A DNA stretch of 64,000 nucleotides from an uncultured Ignavibacteria bacterium (GCA_937870915.1 CALMZQ010000062.1:27944-91943); one strand, 5' to 3'; numbered from the stretch's first letter, positions 34,757 to 45,474 are shown. Translations and numbers: made by a program. Notes: generated by a model not told the origin, from the sequence alone.

Positions 34757-36850
34757 ATGGCAGATCTGTCGAAAATCCGGAATATTGGGATCAGTGCCCA
34801 CATCGACTCCGGTAAAACGACGCTGTCCGAGCGCATCCTGTATTACACGGGTAAGATCCATGCAATCCATGAGGTGCGCGGTAAGGACGGCGTAGGCGCA
34901 AAGATGGACTCAATGGACCTTGAGCGCGAAAAAGGCATCACGATCCAGTCGGCCGCCACGTACTGTACGTGGGGAGACTTTGACATCAACCTCATCGATA
35001 CTCCAGGCCACGTTGACTTCACTGTAGAAGTGGAACGCGCCCTTCGCGTTCTTGACGGTGCTGTTCTTGTGTTGTGCTCGGTGGCTGGTGTTCAATCGCA
35101 GTCCATTACCGTGGACCGTCAGATGCGTCGTTACAATGTTCCGCGTCTGGCCTTTATCAATAAGTGCGACCGCTCTGGTGCAAACCCTGATCGTGTAGCG
35201 GACCAACTTCGTGAAAAGCTTGCACACAACCCTGCATTCGTTACCTATCCTATCGGTCTCGAAGACAAGCTCGAAGGTGTGATTGACATCATCGACATGA
35301 AAGCTGTGTATTTCGACGGAGAAGGTGGATCTAACATCCGCAAGGAAGAGATTCCTGCAAACCTCATGGACAAGGCGAAGGAACTTCGTCACCGTCTTAT
35401 TGAAGTTGCAGCTGATTTCGATGATGCACTAATGGAGAAGTTCCTTCTTGATGAGCAGCCAACTCCGGCAGAGCTCACTGAGGCGGTTCGTAAGGGCACG
35501 CTTTCAATGAAGATGACGCCTGTGTTCTGTGGCTCGGCCTACAAGAACAAGGGTGTTCAAACTCTTCTTGATGGTGTAACTGCGCTTCTTCCTGCACCCG
35601 CAGATGTGAAGAACGAAGCACTTGACCAAGACAACAACGAAGCTCGCGTAACGCTGGAAACGAATCCGAATAAAGATCTCGTGATGCTGGCATTCAAGCT
35701 TGAAGATGGCCGTTATGGTCAGCTCACCTACATGCGCATCTATCAAGGCACGATCAAGAAGGGCGACTCCATCATCAACATTGCCAATGGCAAAAAGGTG
35801 AAGGTTCCGCGTCTCGTTCGTATGCACTCTGATGACATGAATGAGATCGATCAAGCATCGGCCGGCGATATCGTAGCCATGTTTGGTGTTGACTGTGCAT
35901 CGGGTGACACGTTCACAGACGGTAACGTTCGTTATACGATGACGTCGATGTTCGTTCCGGACCCGGTTATCGAACTTGCTGTTGCCCCGAAGGACAAGGC
36001 GGGCTTGGTGAATTTCTCAAAGGCTCTCAACCGCTTCACAAAAGAAGACCCAACCTTCCGTGTGATGCGTGATGAAGAATCCGGTGAGACAATTATCAAG
36101 GGTATGGGTGAACTCCACCTTGAGATTTACATTGAACGGATCAAGCGCGAATACAGCACAGAAGTAACTGTTGGACGTCCAAAGGTTGCGTTCCGCGAAA
36201 CGCTTACTCAGCAAGCCGAATTCAACTACACCCACAAGAAGCAAACGGGTGGCTCTGGTCAGTTTGCGCGCGTAGGTGGATTCATCGAGCCGTTGCCGGC
36301 TGATGCCGTTGAGAATTACGAGTTTGTTGATGACATCGTTGGCGGCGTGATCCCACGTGAGTACATCCCTGCCTGTGATAAGGGATTCAAGGAGTCTATC
36401 CTTGAGGGATCACTCATCGGCCAGCCTGTTGTTCGGGTTCGTGTAACGATCAACGACGGCGCAAGCCATGCGGTTGACTCCTCTGAAATGGCCTTTAAGA
36501 CGGCTGCTATCATGGCGTTCCGCGAAGCGTATTCAGCAGCGAAGCCAACAATTCTTGAGCCGATCATGAAGCTTGAGGTTTCGGTTCCTGATGAATTCCA
36601 AGGGTCGGTGATCGGTCAACTCAATCAACGCCGTGGCGTTATCATGGGTACTGATTCTGATGCCGGATACGTAACGGTTGAGTGCGAAGTTCCTCTCTCC
36701 GAGATGTTCGGTTACTCCACTGATCTCCGCTCTGCCACACAGGGCAAGGGCGAATTTTCGATGGAGTTCAAGAAGTACCAACCGGTACCTCGCAACATCC
36801 AAGAGGAAATGATCAAGGAACATCAAAAGAAGCGCGCCGAAGGCAAATAA
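34757..36850 (+). CDS. fusA: Elongation factor G, mitochondrial EF-G1/spdEFG1-like
   Basis: 697 residues, full length with all five EF-G domains. The GTPase carries AHIDSGKTT (G1), DTPGHVD (G3) and an unusual NKCD (G4, normally NKMD or NKLD). The switch I region [20 protein letters not shown], the string [13 protein letters not shown] and [10 protein letters not shown] resemble mitochondrial EF-G1 and the bacterial spdEFG1 group more than canonical EF-G; this is my reading of remembered sequences, not an alignment. It drives tRNA-mRNA translocation on the ribosome. It stands alone with its own promoter and a strong terminator, 8 kb from the str operon, which holds a second EF-G. One may serve translocation and the other recycling. 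Confidence 0.9.
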   Translation: MADLSKIRNIGISAHIDSGKTTLSERILYYTGKIHAIHEVRGKDGVGAKMDSMDLEREKGITIQSAATYCTWGDFDINLIDTPGHVDFTVEVERALRVLDGAVLVLCSVAGVQSQSITVDRQMRRYNVPRLAFINKCDRSGANPDRVADQLREKLAHNPAFVTYPIGLEDKLEGVIDIIDMKAVYFDGEGGSNIRKEEIPANLMDKAKELRHRLIEVAADFDDALMEKFLLDEQPTPAELTEAVRKGTLSMKMTPVFCGSAYKNKGVQTLLDGVTALLPAPADVKNEALDQDNNEARVTLETNPNKDLVMLAFKLEDGRYGQLTYMRIYQGTIKKGDSIINIANGKKVKVPRLVRMHSDDMNEIDQASAGDIVAMFGVDCASGDTFTDGNVRYTMTSMFVPDPVIELAVAPKDKAGLVNFSKALNRFTKEDPTFRVMRDEESGETIIKGMGELHLEIYIERIKREYSTEVTVGRPKVAFRETLTQQAEFNYTHKKQTGGSGQFARVGGFIEPLPADAVENYEFVDDIVGGVIPREYIPACDKGFKESILEGSLIGQPVVRVRVTINDGASHAVDSSEMAFKTAAIMAFREAYSAAKPTILEPIMKLEVSVPDEFQGSVIGQLNQRRGVIMGTDSDAGYVTVECEVPLSEMFGYSTDLRSATQGKGEFSMEFKKYQPVPRNIQEEMIKEHQKKRAEGK

Positions 36851-36870
36851 AGCAACGTCAAACACCATCA

Positions 36871-36901
36871 AAAGCCTCTGTGCCTACGGCACAGAGGCTT
36901 T
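36871..36901 (+). terminator. Rho-independent terminator after EF-G
   Basis: A 14-bp perfect stem (36871-36884 with 36888-36901) around a TAC loop, with a TTTTTCT tail overlapping its end. The strongest terminator in the window. Confidence 0.95.
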
Positions 36902-37025
36902 TTCTATTCCGGGGAGCCCCTTACTGCGGTGTTTGACATCGGAGAATACGCGGAATTTGGTACGAACAGAAGCTCTGCAGATACGTTGATGGGGTACTTC
37001 TATCAACCTATCTACCGGATCTCTC

Positions 37026-39284
37026 ATGAAAACCTTGTTGACCTTTATTGCCCTTCAACTCCTCTGTATCGCCGTGGTGCATGCAGGGGAAGAGTGGTAC
37101 TCTACGCAAACGCCAACGCCATACTCACTGCGCGACGTTGGAATGCAGAATAACCTTGTTGGATATGCTGTTGGAGACACAGCCACACTCTTGCAAACAA
37201 CCAATGGTGGGCGCACATGGAGCCCCATAGAGGTCCCAGCGGCCCCGTCTATCACAAACGTGAACATGAACGCTGTTGCGGTGATACCAAATGGTGAGAT
37301 GATCGCCGTTGGTACTGAAGGTCGCATCGTGCGGATCTTGGACGGAGCCACGGCAGAGGTGTTTATCGCAGACACAGCGTGGGAGCTCTCGGATGTTGCC
37401 TTTGTAAACGAAACGGACGTTGTGGTTGTTGGCAAGGATGCTGATGGACTTCCAGTGATAGCCTACTCAACGGACACGGGCGCTACCTTCACACGAGTAA
37501 CGATCCCATCGGAATCATTCTCACCACATGCAGTAGGGTTCTATTCCAATGGACTCGGCTTTGTGGTCGGATCGCGTCCTGCACAAGGATCCGTTGGCCA
37601 GGGAATCGTGTTCCGAAGCACCAATGGTGGTCGGAATTGGAGTGGCACTCTAAGTGTACCCAACATTGCCTTTACAACCATTGGTCTTGTGAATGGGGAC
37701 CTTGTAGCCGGCGGGATCACGGAGATGAACCAAGGTGCGATCTATCGTTCCACAAATGCCGGTGACGATTGGACAAAGGAGACGCATGAAGAACTGGCCA
37801 TGCTGTCGAGTCTGATCGGTCTCTCCGACGGAAACGTTATCGCAACAGGCTATCGCTATCAAATGTTGGGCGATGAGATGTCGCTTGTCCTGTCGCAATT
37901 CCGAAGCAAGGATGCAGGAGTGAATTGGAGTATTACCGATATCGCAGACGGATATAAAGGTCTTGGCCGTATGGCAGCAGCCACAGATCGCGCCATCATC
38001 GTGGGTGATAGCGGTAGGGCTTGGGTGCGTTGGTATGACATTCAACGATCTCCATCAAGCATCCAGCAAGCCGTGAAACACGTGGAGTTTGGCAATGTTG
38101 TGCTCAACGCTGCAAAGGACACAACGGTGATGGAGATCCTGCTTAACAGGTCTTCAAATGCTCGTCGTATCAAGGAGGTCATGCTTGCAGATGAAAAGAG
38201 CGAGTTCTTCCTGCTCGACAACTACGATGAAGTTGAGATTGGACCGCAGTCTTCGTTGAACATGAATCTGCGATTCATCCCTCAGGGTGTTGGTAAGCAC
38301 TGGGCTGTGTTGTACATCAAATTCGATAATGGAGAAGATTACGCGGTTCACCTGAGCGGGAGTATGATGGTAGCCAACGCGAACTCAAAACTCAAGGTGT
38401 TGCAACCCTTTGTTGACCTTGGTGAGGTGAACAGCCCCTTCGGTCAAACGATCAACCTCGGAGAGCTCATCCGCAATGATGGTTCAGAAGCGGTGACCAT
38501 TAGCGAAGTGTCATTTGCAGACGGCGACGTCCATGCATTCGCCGCTGAAAATCTTGAGCTTCCGTTTACGATCGAGCCAGGGGGCACGTTCTTATTCGAC
38601 GTGTTGTTTGAACCTGCGGCACGAGGACTTTATCGATTCGACGTTGTAGTGTCCGTTGCTGATACGCAGATCCGTATTCCCGTTGTTGCACGCAGTCGCA
38701 CGGAAGGGTTCAACGATATCGTGAATTTCGGAAACGTACGAGTGAACACCTCCACAACGCAGCCCGTTGCCTTCGATGATAGTGATTGGGGTAACATCTT
38801 TGATGTTGTTGTGATGGACCCTGCAATAGCCCCATTCTCTATTGAGAGTGTTGAGGGAGAACCCAACGAACCCGTGATTGCTCGCGTCCGTGCAACTCCG
38901 CTCATCGAGGGAATTGCCGTTACTCCACTGTTTGCGAACTGGGGATTTGGGGGCGAACAATCTGGATGGACTCAACGTTACGTTGTTGTTATGAACGTTA
39001 CCGACCAAACGTCTGACGTTGAAGAAGATCCGACCCTCAGGTCGATGCTTGTCTCTCCGCAGCCGGCTGGTGATCAGGTCCGCGTGCAAAACGCCCTGAT
39101 TACTACCGACGCCACTGTAGAACTCGTTGATATGCAAGGGGCTTCTGTCTTCACAAGCATGGTGCCCGTCTCCGGCAATGGTCTCGATAGTGTTCTCGAC
39201 CTGAGTACGGTGCCTTCCGGTGCATACGTCTTGGTAGTGAAGGCACCGATGAAGAGCGTGGCAGTACCGGTTGTAAAGCGCTGA
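37026..39284 (+). CDS. Secreted Asp-box (BNR) propeller protein with Ig-like domains and T9SS sorting domain
   Basis: 752 residues. Signal peptide at 1-20 (LLTFIALQLLCIAVVHAG). Residues ~25-330 hold at least four Asp-box motifs (TTNGGRTWSP, STNGGRNWSG, STNAGDDWTK, SKDAGVNWSI) and YAVGDTATLLQ repeats like the YCF48/sialidase-type propellers. Residues ~350-650 are two or three immunoglobulin-like domains of the ASH/choice-of-anchor kind (VEFGNVVLNAAKDTTV, FVDLGEVNSPFGQTINLGE). The last ~80 residues are a T9SS sorting domain (SPQPAGDQVRVQN ... VPSGAYVLVVK ... PVVKR). No catalytic residues seen; probably a surface structural or binding protein. It stands between the EF-G terminator and a convergent gene 7 bases away. 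Confidence 0.75.
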   Translation: MKTLLTFIALQLLCIAVVHAGEEWYSTQTPTPYSLRDVGMQNNLVGYAVGDTATLLQTTNGGRTWSPIEVPAAPSITNVNMNAVAVIPNGEMIAVGTEGRIVRILDGATAEVFIADTAWELSDVAFVNETDVVVVGKDADGLPVIAYSTDTGATFTRVTIPSESFSPHAVGFYSNGLGFVVGSRPAQGSVGQGIVFRSTNGGRNWSGTLSVPNIAFTTIGLVNGDLVAGGITEMNQGAIYRSTNAGDDWTKETHEELAMLSSLIGLSDGNVIATGYRYQMLGDEMSLVLSQFRSKDAGVNWSITDIADGYKGLGRMAAATDRAIIVGDSGRAWVRWYDIQRSPSSIQQAVKHVEFGNVVLNAAKDTTVMEILLNRSSNARRIKEVMLADEKSEFFLLDNYDEVEIGPQSSLNMNLRFIPQGVGKHWAVLYIKFDNGEDYAVHLSGSMMVANANSKLKVLQPFVDLGEVNSPFGQTINLGELIRNDGSEAVTISEVSFADGDVHAFAAENLELPFTIEPGGTFLFDVLFEPAARGLYRFDVVVSVADTQIRIPVVARSRTEGFNDIVNFGNVRVNTSTTQPVAFDDSDWGNIFDVVVMDPAIAPFSIESVEGEPNEPVIARVRATPLIEGIAVTPLFANWGFGGEQSGWTQRYVVVMNVTDQTSDVEEDPTLRSMLVSPQPAGDQVRVQNALITTDATVELVDMQGASVFTSMVPVSGNGLDSVLDLSTVPSGAYVLVVKAPMKSVAVPVVKR

Positions 39285-39290
39285 GACGCG

Positions 39291-40817
39291 TTAGTAGTTC
39301 AATGATGATTCAACAGCTGTAGCCTTTGTTGGCGATGCCGCTCCAAGCCAGGCTTCAATCCCGGCAGATCGTACGGCATCGAATGGCGAAGGAGCGATAT
39401 GAGCACCAAGCTTCGCGATGAGTTCTTCGCGAAGCTTGGTGCGTTCGCGTGGAAGCCGAGCATCAGCCAGTCTGCGGAAATAGCTCAACGTTGCATCAAG
39501 CCGAGCACTGCGCATTGTTCGTTTAGATGCAAGTCTAGTAAGTGAACGAACCGTAGAACGGATGGCATCACTATCCCCATCATCGGCAGCCATGCGTAAC
39601 TGAAGGAGGCGTGCAGCAATGTGGAGATCCGTGCGAACTGCATCATCTTCAGAGAACACGTGGCGCAACCATACGCCGGCTTCTCGTAGCTGGCCACCGT
39701 CAACGCAGATGCGAGCTGCTAAGAACGACGCGGAGATGCGCGACTGATCCGGAATTTGATCGAAGAGCGCTTTGAAACGCTCTTTGAGGTAGGACAGTTT
39801 CTCCATCACGCGCGTTGTATCTCCGGTCACCACAGCAAATCCCAACTCCGTTGTCATGGCGCGATAGAAGCGCTTTACATCGATGTTACGTGTGGGTTTG
39901 CCCCCTTCCGGATCCCATAGTCTGTCTGCGTGCAGAAGGTACTGATCGATCCGTCCGGCATCGATAGCGCGTTGCATAAAGGTATGCAGTACGCCAAGCT
40001 CCAGGTCCGGGCGAGCGCGAGATAGTTCCGTGTCTCGATCTACTAGCTCCAGGAGGTGCTGAGCATGCTCGAACGAACGTTGAGGATCGCCTCCTGCAAA
40101 TCCATACCAGTTGGACAAGATGAGGTGATAGTTGAATTGCGCCGGGCGAGCGATTGCCGTGGAAGGGCTTTGTAGTAAGCGGTGCTGCGGAAGACTGCGA
40201 AGCCATTCATCACCTGAATGATCTCCGGCCGATCTGCGGATCAGGTTGAATTGGAGAAGATTCCCCAGTTCCTCATAGTCCACGGTGTTGCGAGCCAAGG
40301 ACAGAACATGTGTTTGTTCATCGCTCAGAGTGTCCTGTGTGGCAGAGCCATCCGGACGTTGCATCACAATGCCGCGATAGTTTTTCTCCCACGAGATCGC
40401 CTTAAGCCAAAACGTGTACTCATCATGAGAACGGGCTAGTTCTTTTGCCTTTGCAATGCGTTTCATTGCCTGATCGTAGAGCGCTTTTTCCCACAGAAAA
40501 TCTGCGTCGAGAAAGAGTTCCATGATCTCGCGCTCGGTGGACTTTGATGCATGATACGCGCGCATTGCCTCAAGAATTTGCTGATAGAGGTGGTTCTTTA
40601 CTGCAGAGAGCCGTCGAAGGATGTCAGTGCCAGCGAGCTTCTCCTTGAGCACGTCATCGCTGTAGTGATCCATAGACTCAAGAGCGTCAAAAAGACGCAG
40701 GTATTCGATCTCTTCGCCGATCATATGGCGAGAGCAGTAGCGCTTCACGTAGCCCTTTTCATTTCGGTCGAGGGACGTGATCAGTTTGTAAAGTGCATCC
40801 GATCCGCGTTTTGGCAT
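39291..40817 (-). CDS. Helical-repeat (TPR-like) protein of a Bacteroidetes/FCB-type family
   Basis: 508 residues from ATG 40817, all-helical and highly charged with no signal peptide. The N-terminus (DALYKLITSLDRNEKGYVKRYC) and the following pattern LFDALESMDHY ... LSAVKNHLYQQILEAMRAYH ... FLWEKALYDQAMKRIAKAKELA match a family I recall from many Bacteroidetes and Chlorobi genomes (LFKLIKSLSKNEKRYFK type), annotated only as TPR or hypothetical. It is presumably a cytoplasmic scaffold; partner unknown. In-frame ATG 40883 would give 22 extra residues without family match. No ribosome site is evident. Convergent with the propeller gene and divergent from a T9SS cargo gene. Confidence 0.75.
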   Translation of the reverse strand: MPKRGSDALYKLITSLDRNEKGYVKRYCSRHMIGEEIEYLRLFDALESMDHYSDDVLKEKLAGTDILRRLSAVKNHLYQQILEAMRAYHASKSTEREIMELFLDADFLWEKALYDQAMKRIAKAKELARSHDEYTFWLKAISWEKNYRGIVMQRPDGSATQDTLSDEQTHVLSLARNTVDYEELGNLLQFNLIRRSAGDHSGDEWLRSLPQHRLLQSPSTAIARPAQFNYHLILSNWYGFAGGDPQRSFEHAQHLLELVDRDTELSRARPDLELGVLHTFMQRAIDAGRIDQYLLHADRLWDPEGGKPTRNIDVKRFYRAMTTELGFAVVTGDTTRVMEKLSYLKERFKALFDQIPDQSRISASFLAARICVDGGQLREAGVWLRHVFSEDDAVRTDLHIAARLLQLRMAADDGDSDAIRSTVRSLTRLASKRTMRSARLDATLSYFRRLADARLPRERTKLREELIAKLGAHIAPSPFDAVRSAGIEAWLGAASPTKATAVESSLNY

Positions 40818-40935
40818 GGTCAGGGAGGGGGCTTGTTTCGACGTAGGAGAATGCTGCAAAAATGGTCTTAACAGACCGAACATCGTTGCGTCAATGCATG
40901 TACCTCATTACAAAACTCATGTTCATGGATCAACA

Positions 40936-42264
40936 ATGCGACTCTTCCTCATTCTCCTCGGCTTCCTGCTTGCCCTTGTACAAGCCTTTTCCTTGCCTCC
41001 CGACCCCAAACAGGTCAACAACCAGGCTGGGATACTCATTGCCCAACTGCCATACGTTGACCTTGGAGCTGTGCGTGTTGGTCAAACGCGAGACACGCTC
41101 ATTGAGCGCGCCTTTACCAACGAAAGCGATCGGCCTGTGCAGATCTTCGAAGTAAAGATCCTCGGCGGACAGCAACAGTTCACAGTCACGTCCCCACGGA
41201 ATTCCGTCACCCTACGTCCTGGCGAATCGATCAACATAGGAGTCCGGGTCCGACCTCAAGACGTCCTGCCGGCGTGGGCATCTGTGAAGGTGTTTACCGA
41301 CTCTGACTTCGATCCGAGCATTAATCTCATCGCGGCGGGAGCGTACGCAGAGCCGGACAATGGACTTTCGGTGATAGATCCGGTCTTCTTGGGGAACATC
41401 GAACTCGGTACCGGTTTGGAGTATCCACTCTATCATGCACTTGCTAACGTCGGTTTCGTAGACATGACCATCGATACCATGTACATCACCGGCGATTACA
41501 GTTTCTACATGTACCTGGAGAGCACTCCATCCTTCCCGTTCATCCTTCGTTCGGGCGAAACGCTCCCGCTTACTCTTCACTACCTACCCGGCGAAAATGG
41601 TTTCCACGGTGCACAGATTGTGGTGAGAAGAGGTGGCCGAACTACAACAATCCCCATTCTCGGCGTAGGTGGAACGTGGGCCGATCCATTCGTCGTCAGT
41701 CTTGCAAGTCTGCAGGGGGCTACCCGGGACACTGTCCTTGAGTTCCATCACATCTATGAGACGCCCCTTATCGTGAGGTCTATTGACGATGTCGAAGCCC
41801 CATTTGAGATCGTCGAAACGACACCTTCGTTGCCCGTTACGCTTGACGCGTATCAATCATTACGCGTTCGAGCTCGGCTGCGCAGCAGCGAGAAGGGCAA
41901 ATACGTCACTGCCATGCGAGTGCGATGGGAGAGTACCGACGGGGAGTTCGCCTTTACCAAGCGAATGGTGTTGCGAGCCGTTGTAGAAGCGCCTACGTCG
42001 GTTGAGGACCCCACGGCAATGCATAGGATTGTGGCCTATCCGGTGCCCGCAGACGATCAACTACTGATAAGAGCCAGCGAGGAATGTGCCATCGAGCGAG
42101 TCGAAGTCCGTACTATATCTGGCGCGTTGTGGCTCCGGTCAGATCTAGCAGGCCAACCGCGCGCAGAGATCAATGTTCAGTCCCTTTCAAATGGCGTATA
42201 CCAGCTTATGGTCTATTTGCAGGACGGTTCAGTAGAATCAGCCCCCTTCCTTGTCCTTCATTGA
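40936..42264 (+). CDS. Secreted choice-of-anchor-like protein with T9SS sorting domain
   Basis: 442 residues from ATG 40936, which opens with a signal peptide ([19 protein letters not shown]); the open frame back to 40816 adds nothing recognisable. Residues ~30-330 hold repeated Ig-like modules with the ASH/DUF1573-like pattern [25 protein letters not shown] and a second unit around [20 protein letters not shown]. The last ~75 residues form a T9SS sorting domain ([15 protein letters not shown] ... [12 protein letters not shown] ... PFLVLH). No catalytic motif. Probably a surface protein of structural role, related in layout to the product of 37026-39284. It ends 19 bases before the rpsL promoter. 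Confidence 0.7.
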   Translation: MRLFLILLGFLLALVQAFSLPPDPKQVNNQAGILIAQLPYVDLGAVRVGQTRDTLIERAFTNESDRPVQIFEVKILGGQQQFTVTSPRNSVTLRPGESINIGVRVRPQDVLPAWASVKVFTDSDFDPSINLIAAGAYAEPDNGLSVIDPVFLGNIELGTGLEYPLYHALANVGFVDMTIDTMYITGDYSFYMYLESTPSFPFILRSGETLPLTLHYLPGENGFHGAQIVVRRGGRTTTIPILGVGGTWADPFVVSLASLQGATRDTVLEFHHIYETPLIVRSIDDVEAPFEIVETTPSLPVTLDAYQSLRVRARLRSSEKGKYVTAMRVRWESTDGEFAFTKRMVLRAVVEAPTSVEDPTAMHRIVAYPVPADDQLLIRASEECAIERVEVRTISGALWLRSDLAGQPRAEINVQSLSNGVYQLMVYLQDGSVESAPFLVLH

Positions 42265-42282
42265 CAATCGGGCTACGCTCAT

Positions 42283-42313
42283 TTGGTTTTCACAGGATTA
42301 CCACCTACTTTTG
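42283..42313 (+). promoter_or_regulatory. Promoter of the str operon (rpsL)
   Basis: TTG at 42283-42285, 20 bases, TACTTTTG at 42306-42313. The expected transcript starts near 42317, giving an rpsL leader of about 75 bases. Confidence 0.7.
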
Positions 42314-42391
42314 CAGGCTCTACTGGCGCAAAGGGTTCCCCGATGCGCCCGTACCTGTCTAGACACGATTCTCACAAAACGGCAGAACGAA

Positions 42392-42790
42392 ATGCCTACG
42401 ATCAGCCAACTTGTCCGTAAAGGACGCCCAGTTGTAACCGTGAAGAGCAAGTCCCCGGCTCTTCAATCATGCCCGCAGAAGCGTGGCGTGTGCACGCGTG
42501 TATACACCACAACGCCAAAGAAGCCGAACTCCGCTCTTCGCAAGGTTGCCCGTGTGCGCCTATCGAACGGATTAGAAGTAACGGCATATATCCCGGGTGA
42601 AGGTCACAACCTTCAGGAGCACTCGATCGTGCTCATCCGTGGTGGTCGTATCAAGGACCTTCCGGGTGTGCGGTACCATATCGTGCGCGGCTCTGCTGAC
42701 ACGCAGGGAGTAGCCAATCGTAAGCAATCTCGTTCGAAGTATGGAGCCAAGAGGCCAAAGCCAGGTGCAGCACCTGCAGGAAAGAAGTAA
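42392..42790 (+). CDS. rpsL: 30S ribosomal protein S12
   Basis: 132 residues. [12 protein letters not shown] opens the family, so ATG 42392 is chosen over upstream in-frame codons. Decoding-centre loops [17 protein letters not shown] and GVRYHIVRG are intact; the PKKPNS lysines are those whose change gives streptomycin resistance elsewhere, and here they are wild type. S12 checks codon-anticodon pairing at the A site. First gene of the continuous ribosomal protein supercluster, with rpsG nine bases downstream. Confidence 0.97.
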   Translation: MPTISQLVRKGRPVVTVKSKSPALQSCPQKRGVCTRVYTTTPKKPNSALRKVARVRLSNGLEVTAYIPGEGHNLQEHSIVLIRGGRIKDLPGVRYHIVRGSADTQGVANRKQSRSKYGAKRPKPGAAPAGKK

Positions 42791-42799
42791 GGAGAACCC

Positions 42800-43267
42800 A
42801 TGCGTAAAAAACGTTCAGAAAAGCGTCGCACTGCAGTAGACCCACGTTTCAACGACGTGATGGTCGCTAAGTTCGTCAACAACATCATGATCCAGGGCAA
42901 GAAGAATGCTGCCCGGAAGATCGTGTATGAGGCAATGGATATCGTAGCGAAGAAGACCGAGCAAGACCCGCTTGAAGTTTTCCGCAAGGCCATCCAGAAC
43001 GCTTCGCCAGCCATCGAGATCCGTCCGCGCCGCGTTGGTGGTGCTACGTATCAAGTACCGATGGAAGTGCGCGAAGAGCGTAGGGCTGCTTTGGCCATTC
43101 GTTGGCTGAAGAAGTTCGCTTCGGATCGTAGAGACCGTTCAATGGCTGCGAAGCTTGCGAGCGAGCTGTTGGCTGCTGCCAATGGCGAAGGTGGCGCTAT
43201 CAAGCGTCGCGATGAAATGCACCGTATGGCAGACGCCAACCGAGCATTCGCCCACTTCCGTTGGTAA
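42800..43267 (+). CDS. rpsG: 30S ribosomal protein S7
   Basis: 155 residues, standard. Begins MRKKRSEKRRTAVDPRFN and carries EVRPRR-like IEIRPRRVGGATYQVPMEV and the C-terminal AFAHFRW, the usual ending. S7 starts assembly of the 30S head and lines the E site; in other bacteria it represses the str operon by binding the rpsL-rpsG gap, but here that gap is only nine bases and holds the ribosome site GGAG, so such control is unlikely in that form. Confidence 0.97.
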   Translation: MRKKRSEKRRTAVDPRFNDVMVAKFVNNIMIQGKKNAARKIVYEAMDIVAKKTEQDPLEVFRKAIQNASPAIEIRPRRVGGATYQVPMEVREERRAALAIRWLKKFASDRRDRSMAAKLASELLAAANGEGGAIKRRDEMHRMADANRAFAHFRW

Positions 43268-43318
43268 GGGGCGGGCACCGTTCCTTGAAACACTGAATTT
43301 TCGTGAGAATTTGACGAC

Positions 43319-45367
43319 ATGACGCGTTCCGTGGCTATAGACCTCGTGCGTAACATCGGCATCATGGCACACATTGATGCTGGGAAGACCACGACAACGG
43401 AACGGATCCTGTATTACACAGGAGTGCTCCATAGGATGGGCGAAGTGCACGAAGGCACGGCGTTCACAGACTATATGGAGCAGGAGAAGGAGCGAGGGAT
43501 CACGATCACATCGGCCGCAGTCACGTGTACGTGGCACGACCATATGATCAACATCATCGACACTCCGGGTCATGTTGACTTCACGGCCGAAGTTCAACGA
43601 TCGCTGCGTGTTTTGGATGGCGCGATCGCTCTCTTCTGTGCTGTGGCGGGCGTAGAGCCACAATCGGAGACTGTATGGCATCAGGCCGATCAGTACCATG
43701 TGCCTCGAATCGCCTTTGTGAATAAGATGGACAGAGTTGGAGCCAACTTCACTCGTGTCCTCGGTATGATGCGTGAGCGACTAGGAGCTAATCCGGTTGC
43801 TGTGCAGTTACCACTTGGAGCCGAGGATACCTTTGCAGGTGTCATTGATCTGATCGACCGTGTAGCAATCGTTTTTGATCGCGAGCGTGGAGAGAAGTTC
43901 GAAATCGCTCCGATACCTGAAGAGATGACGGCAGAAGTTGAGGCAGTACGGCAGACATTGGTTGAGGCTGTTGCTGAACATGATGATGTGTTGCTTGAGC
44001 GATACCTCAGCGGCGGAGAGATTACTGCGGAAGAGCTTCGGGCAGGACTACGTAAGGCAACCTTGCACAATAAGGTCACTCCGGTGTTCTGTGGAAGTTC
44101 TTTCAAGAACAAAGGTGTTCAGCAGTTGCTTGATGGTGTTATTGCCTACCTTCCATCGCCAACAGATGTTGGGTATGCGCACGGTTATAGTATTGCCGAC
44201 CACGACGTTGAGGAGCTGAGGAAGCCTGAAGATGATGAATCGTTTTCTGCACTCGCATTTAAGATCATCACCGATCCATTTGTTGGGCGGTTAACGTTTA
44301 TCCGGATCTATTCCGGAAGCATTAAAGCGGGCGAGCAGTTGTACAATGTGACGAACGACAAAAAGGAACGAGCCGGCAAGATTATGCGCATGAGCGCAAA
44401 CAAACGTGAAGAACTCGAAGCGGCATATGCCGGAGACATTGTTGCCATTCCTTCGATGAGATTTACGCGAACGGGTGATACACTGTGTGATCAGAAACGC
44501 CCCTTACTCCTTGAAAGCATCAGTTTCTCAGATCCCGTAATCAACCAATCGGTTGAGGCGAGGACTCTGGCGGATCAGGATAAACTGACGGAATCCTTAC
44601 ATCGGCTCTCTGAAGAAGATCCGACGTTTCGATTTCATACAGATGCAGAGTCTGGACAGATCATTATTTCCGGCGTAGGTGAGCTCCATTTGGAGATCCT
44701 TGTAGACCGGTTAAAGAGAGAATTCAACGTCCCCGTAAAAGTGGGGAAACCGCAGGTGGCCTACCGAGAGACCATTACCAGTGTTGCAAGAGCGGAGGGC
44801 AAGTTCGTCCGCAGTAATGCAGGGAAGAATCAATTTGGTCAGGCAACCATTGAATTACGACCGAACGACCCAGGAAAAGGCCTCGAGTTCCATAGTGAAC
44901 TTGCACCGGGGGCACTTCCAGAGACGTACGTCAAGAGTGCAGAGAAGGGGGCTTTAGAAGCCCTCAAGGTCGGACCGATCTCGGGATACCCCATGATTGA
45001 CATCATGGCCGTCCTTGTGGATACGGCATACAATGAAGAAGACGCAACGGAGACGGCATATGCCGTCGCCTCCTCGATCGCTGCGAAGGATGCTTGCAGA
45101 ATGGCGAATCCCGTCATTATGGAGCCAGTCTTCCACGTCGAGGTCGTTACGCCCGAGGATTACGTGGGTGAGGTCATTGCTGATCTCAGTTCGCGTAGTG
45201 GAATGGTGCAAGGGATTTCCCAGCGCGACATTCTACAAGTTGTGACGGCTTTGGTGCCGCTGTCTCAATTATTCGGCTACGTAACACAGTTGCGATCGCT
45301 TACGCAGGGCAGAGGTTCGTATACCATGCATTTCCATGGTTACGAGCAGGCTCAACGTCGCTCATAA
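43319..45367 (+). CDS. fusA: Elongation factor G, second copy (str operon)
   Basis: 682 residues, all five domains. G1 [15 protein letters not shown]3 DTPGHVD, G4 NKMD. The switch I segment [25 protein letters not shown] shows a TDYMEQE string closer to spdEFG2/mitochondrial EF-G2 than the canonical MDWMEQE, though VEPQSETVW and other parts are ordinary. At 682 residues it is a little shorter than usual. By family knowledge it either translocates or, with RRF, recycles ribosomes; the lone EF-G at 34757 may be the division-of-labour partner. Codon use from about 44200 looks less biased than in its neighbours, hinting at lower expression. A structured region and a separate tuf promoter follow. 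Confidence 0.92.
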   Translation: MTRSVAIDLVRNIGIMAHIDAGKTTTTERILYYTGVLHRMGEVHEGTAFTDYMEQEKERGITITSAAVTCTWHDHMINIIDTPGHVDFTAEVQRSLRVLDGAIALFCAVAGVEPQSETVWHQADQYHVPRIAFVNKMDRVGANFTRVLGMMRERLGANPVAVQLPLGAEDTFAGVIDLIDRVAIVFDRERGEKFEIAPIPEEMTAEVEAVRQTLVEAVAEHDDVLLERYLSGGEITAEELRAGLRKATLHNKVTPVFCGSSFKNKGVQQLLDGVIAYLPSPTDVGYAHGYSIADHDVEELRKPEDDESFSALAFKIITDPFVGRLTFIRIYSGSIKAGEQLYNVTNDKKERAGKIMRMSANKREELEAAYAGDIVAIPSMRFTRTGDTLCDQKRPLLLESISFSDPVINQSVEARTLADQDKLTESLHRLSEEDPTFRFHTDAESGQIIISGVGELHLEILVDRLKREFNVPVKVGKPQVAYRETITSVARAEGKFVRSNAGKNQFGQATIELRPNDPGKGLEFHSELAPGALPETYVKSAEKGALEALKVGPISGYPMIDIMAVLVDTAYNEEDATETAYAVASSIAAKDACRMANPVIMEPVFHVEVVTPEDYVGEVIADLSSRSGMVQGISQRDILQVVTALVPLSQLFGYVTQLRSLTQGRGSYTMHFHGYEQAQRRS

Positions 45368-45398
45368 AACAGAGCTGACGTGCGATAGCGGCTGCAGC

Positions 45399-45437
45399 GC
45401 GCCCGCCAAACAAAAAAGTTTGGTGCCGGGAGGGCGC
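45399..45437 (+). terminator. Hairpin after the second EF-G, possible terminator
   Basis: GCGCCC (45399-45404) pairs with GGGCGC (45432-45437), and inside it CCAAAC (45406-45411) pairs with GTTTGG (45418-45423), with an unpaired bulge. TTTATT follows. It separates fusA from the tuf promoter. Confidence 0.5.
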
Positions 45438-45441
45438 TTTA

Positions 45442-45474
45442 TTGCGTTTATTCCAAAAAGGTTTCGTACCTTTG
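45442..45474 (+). promoter_or_regulatory. Promoter of tuf
   Basis: TTG at 45442-45444, 22 bases, TACCTTTG at 45467-45474. The leader to the tuf ATG is about 100 bases. An independent tuf promoter fits the high EF-Tu demand and the single tuf copy seen here. Confidence 0.7.

Noticed and set aside
36929..37153. 74-codon frame before and into the propeller gene
   Set aside because: Lies out of frame over the signal peptide of 37026-39284 and has no ribosome site or motif.
40818..40935. Small hairpin GGTCT-TAAC-AGACC before the T9SS cargo gene as a terminator
   Set aside because: Only 5 bp, no T run, and placed between divergent genes.
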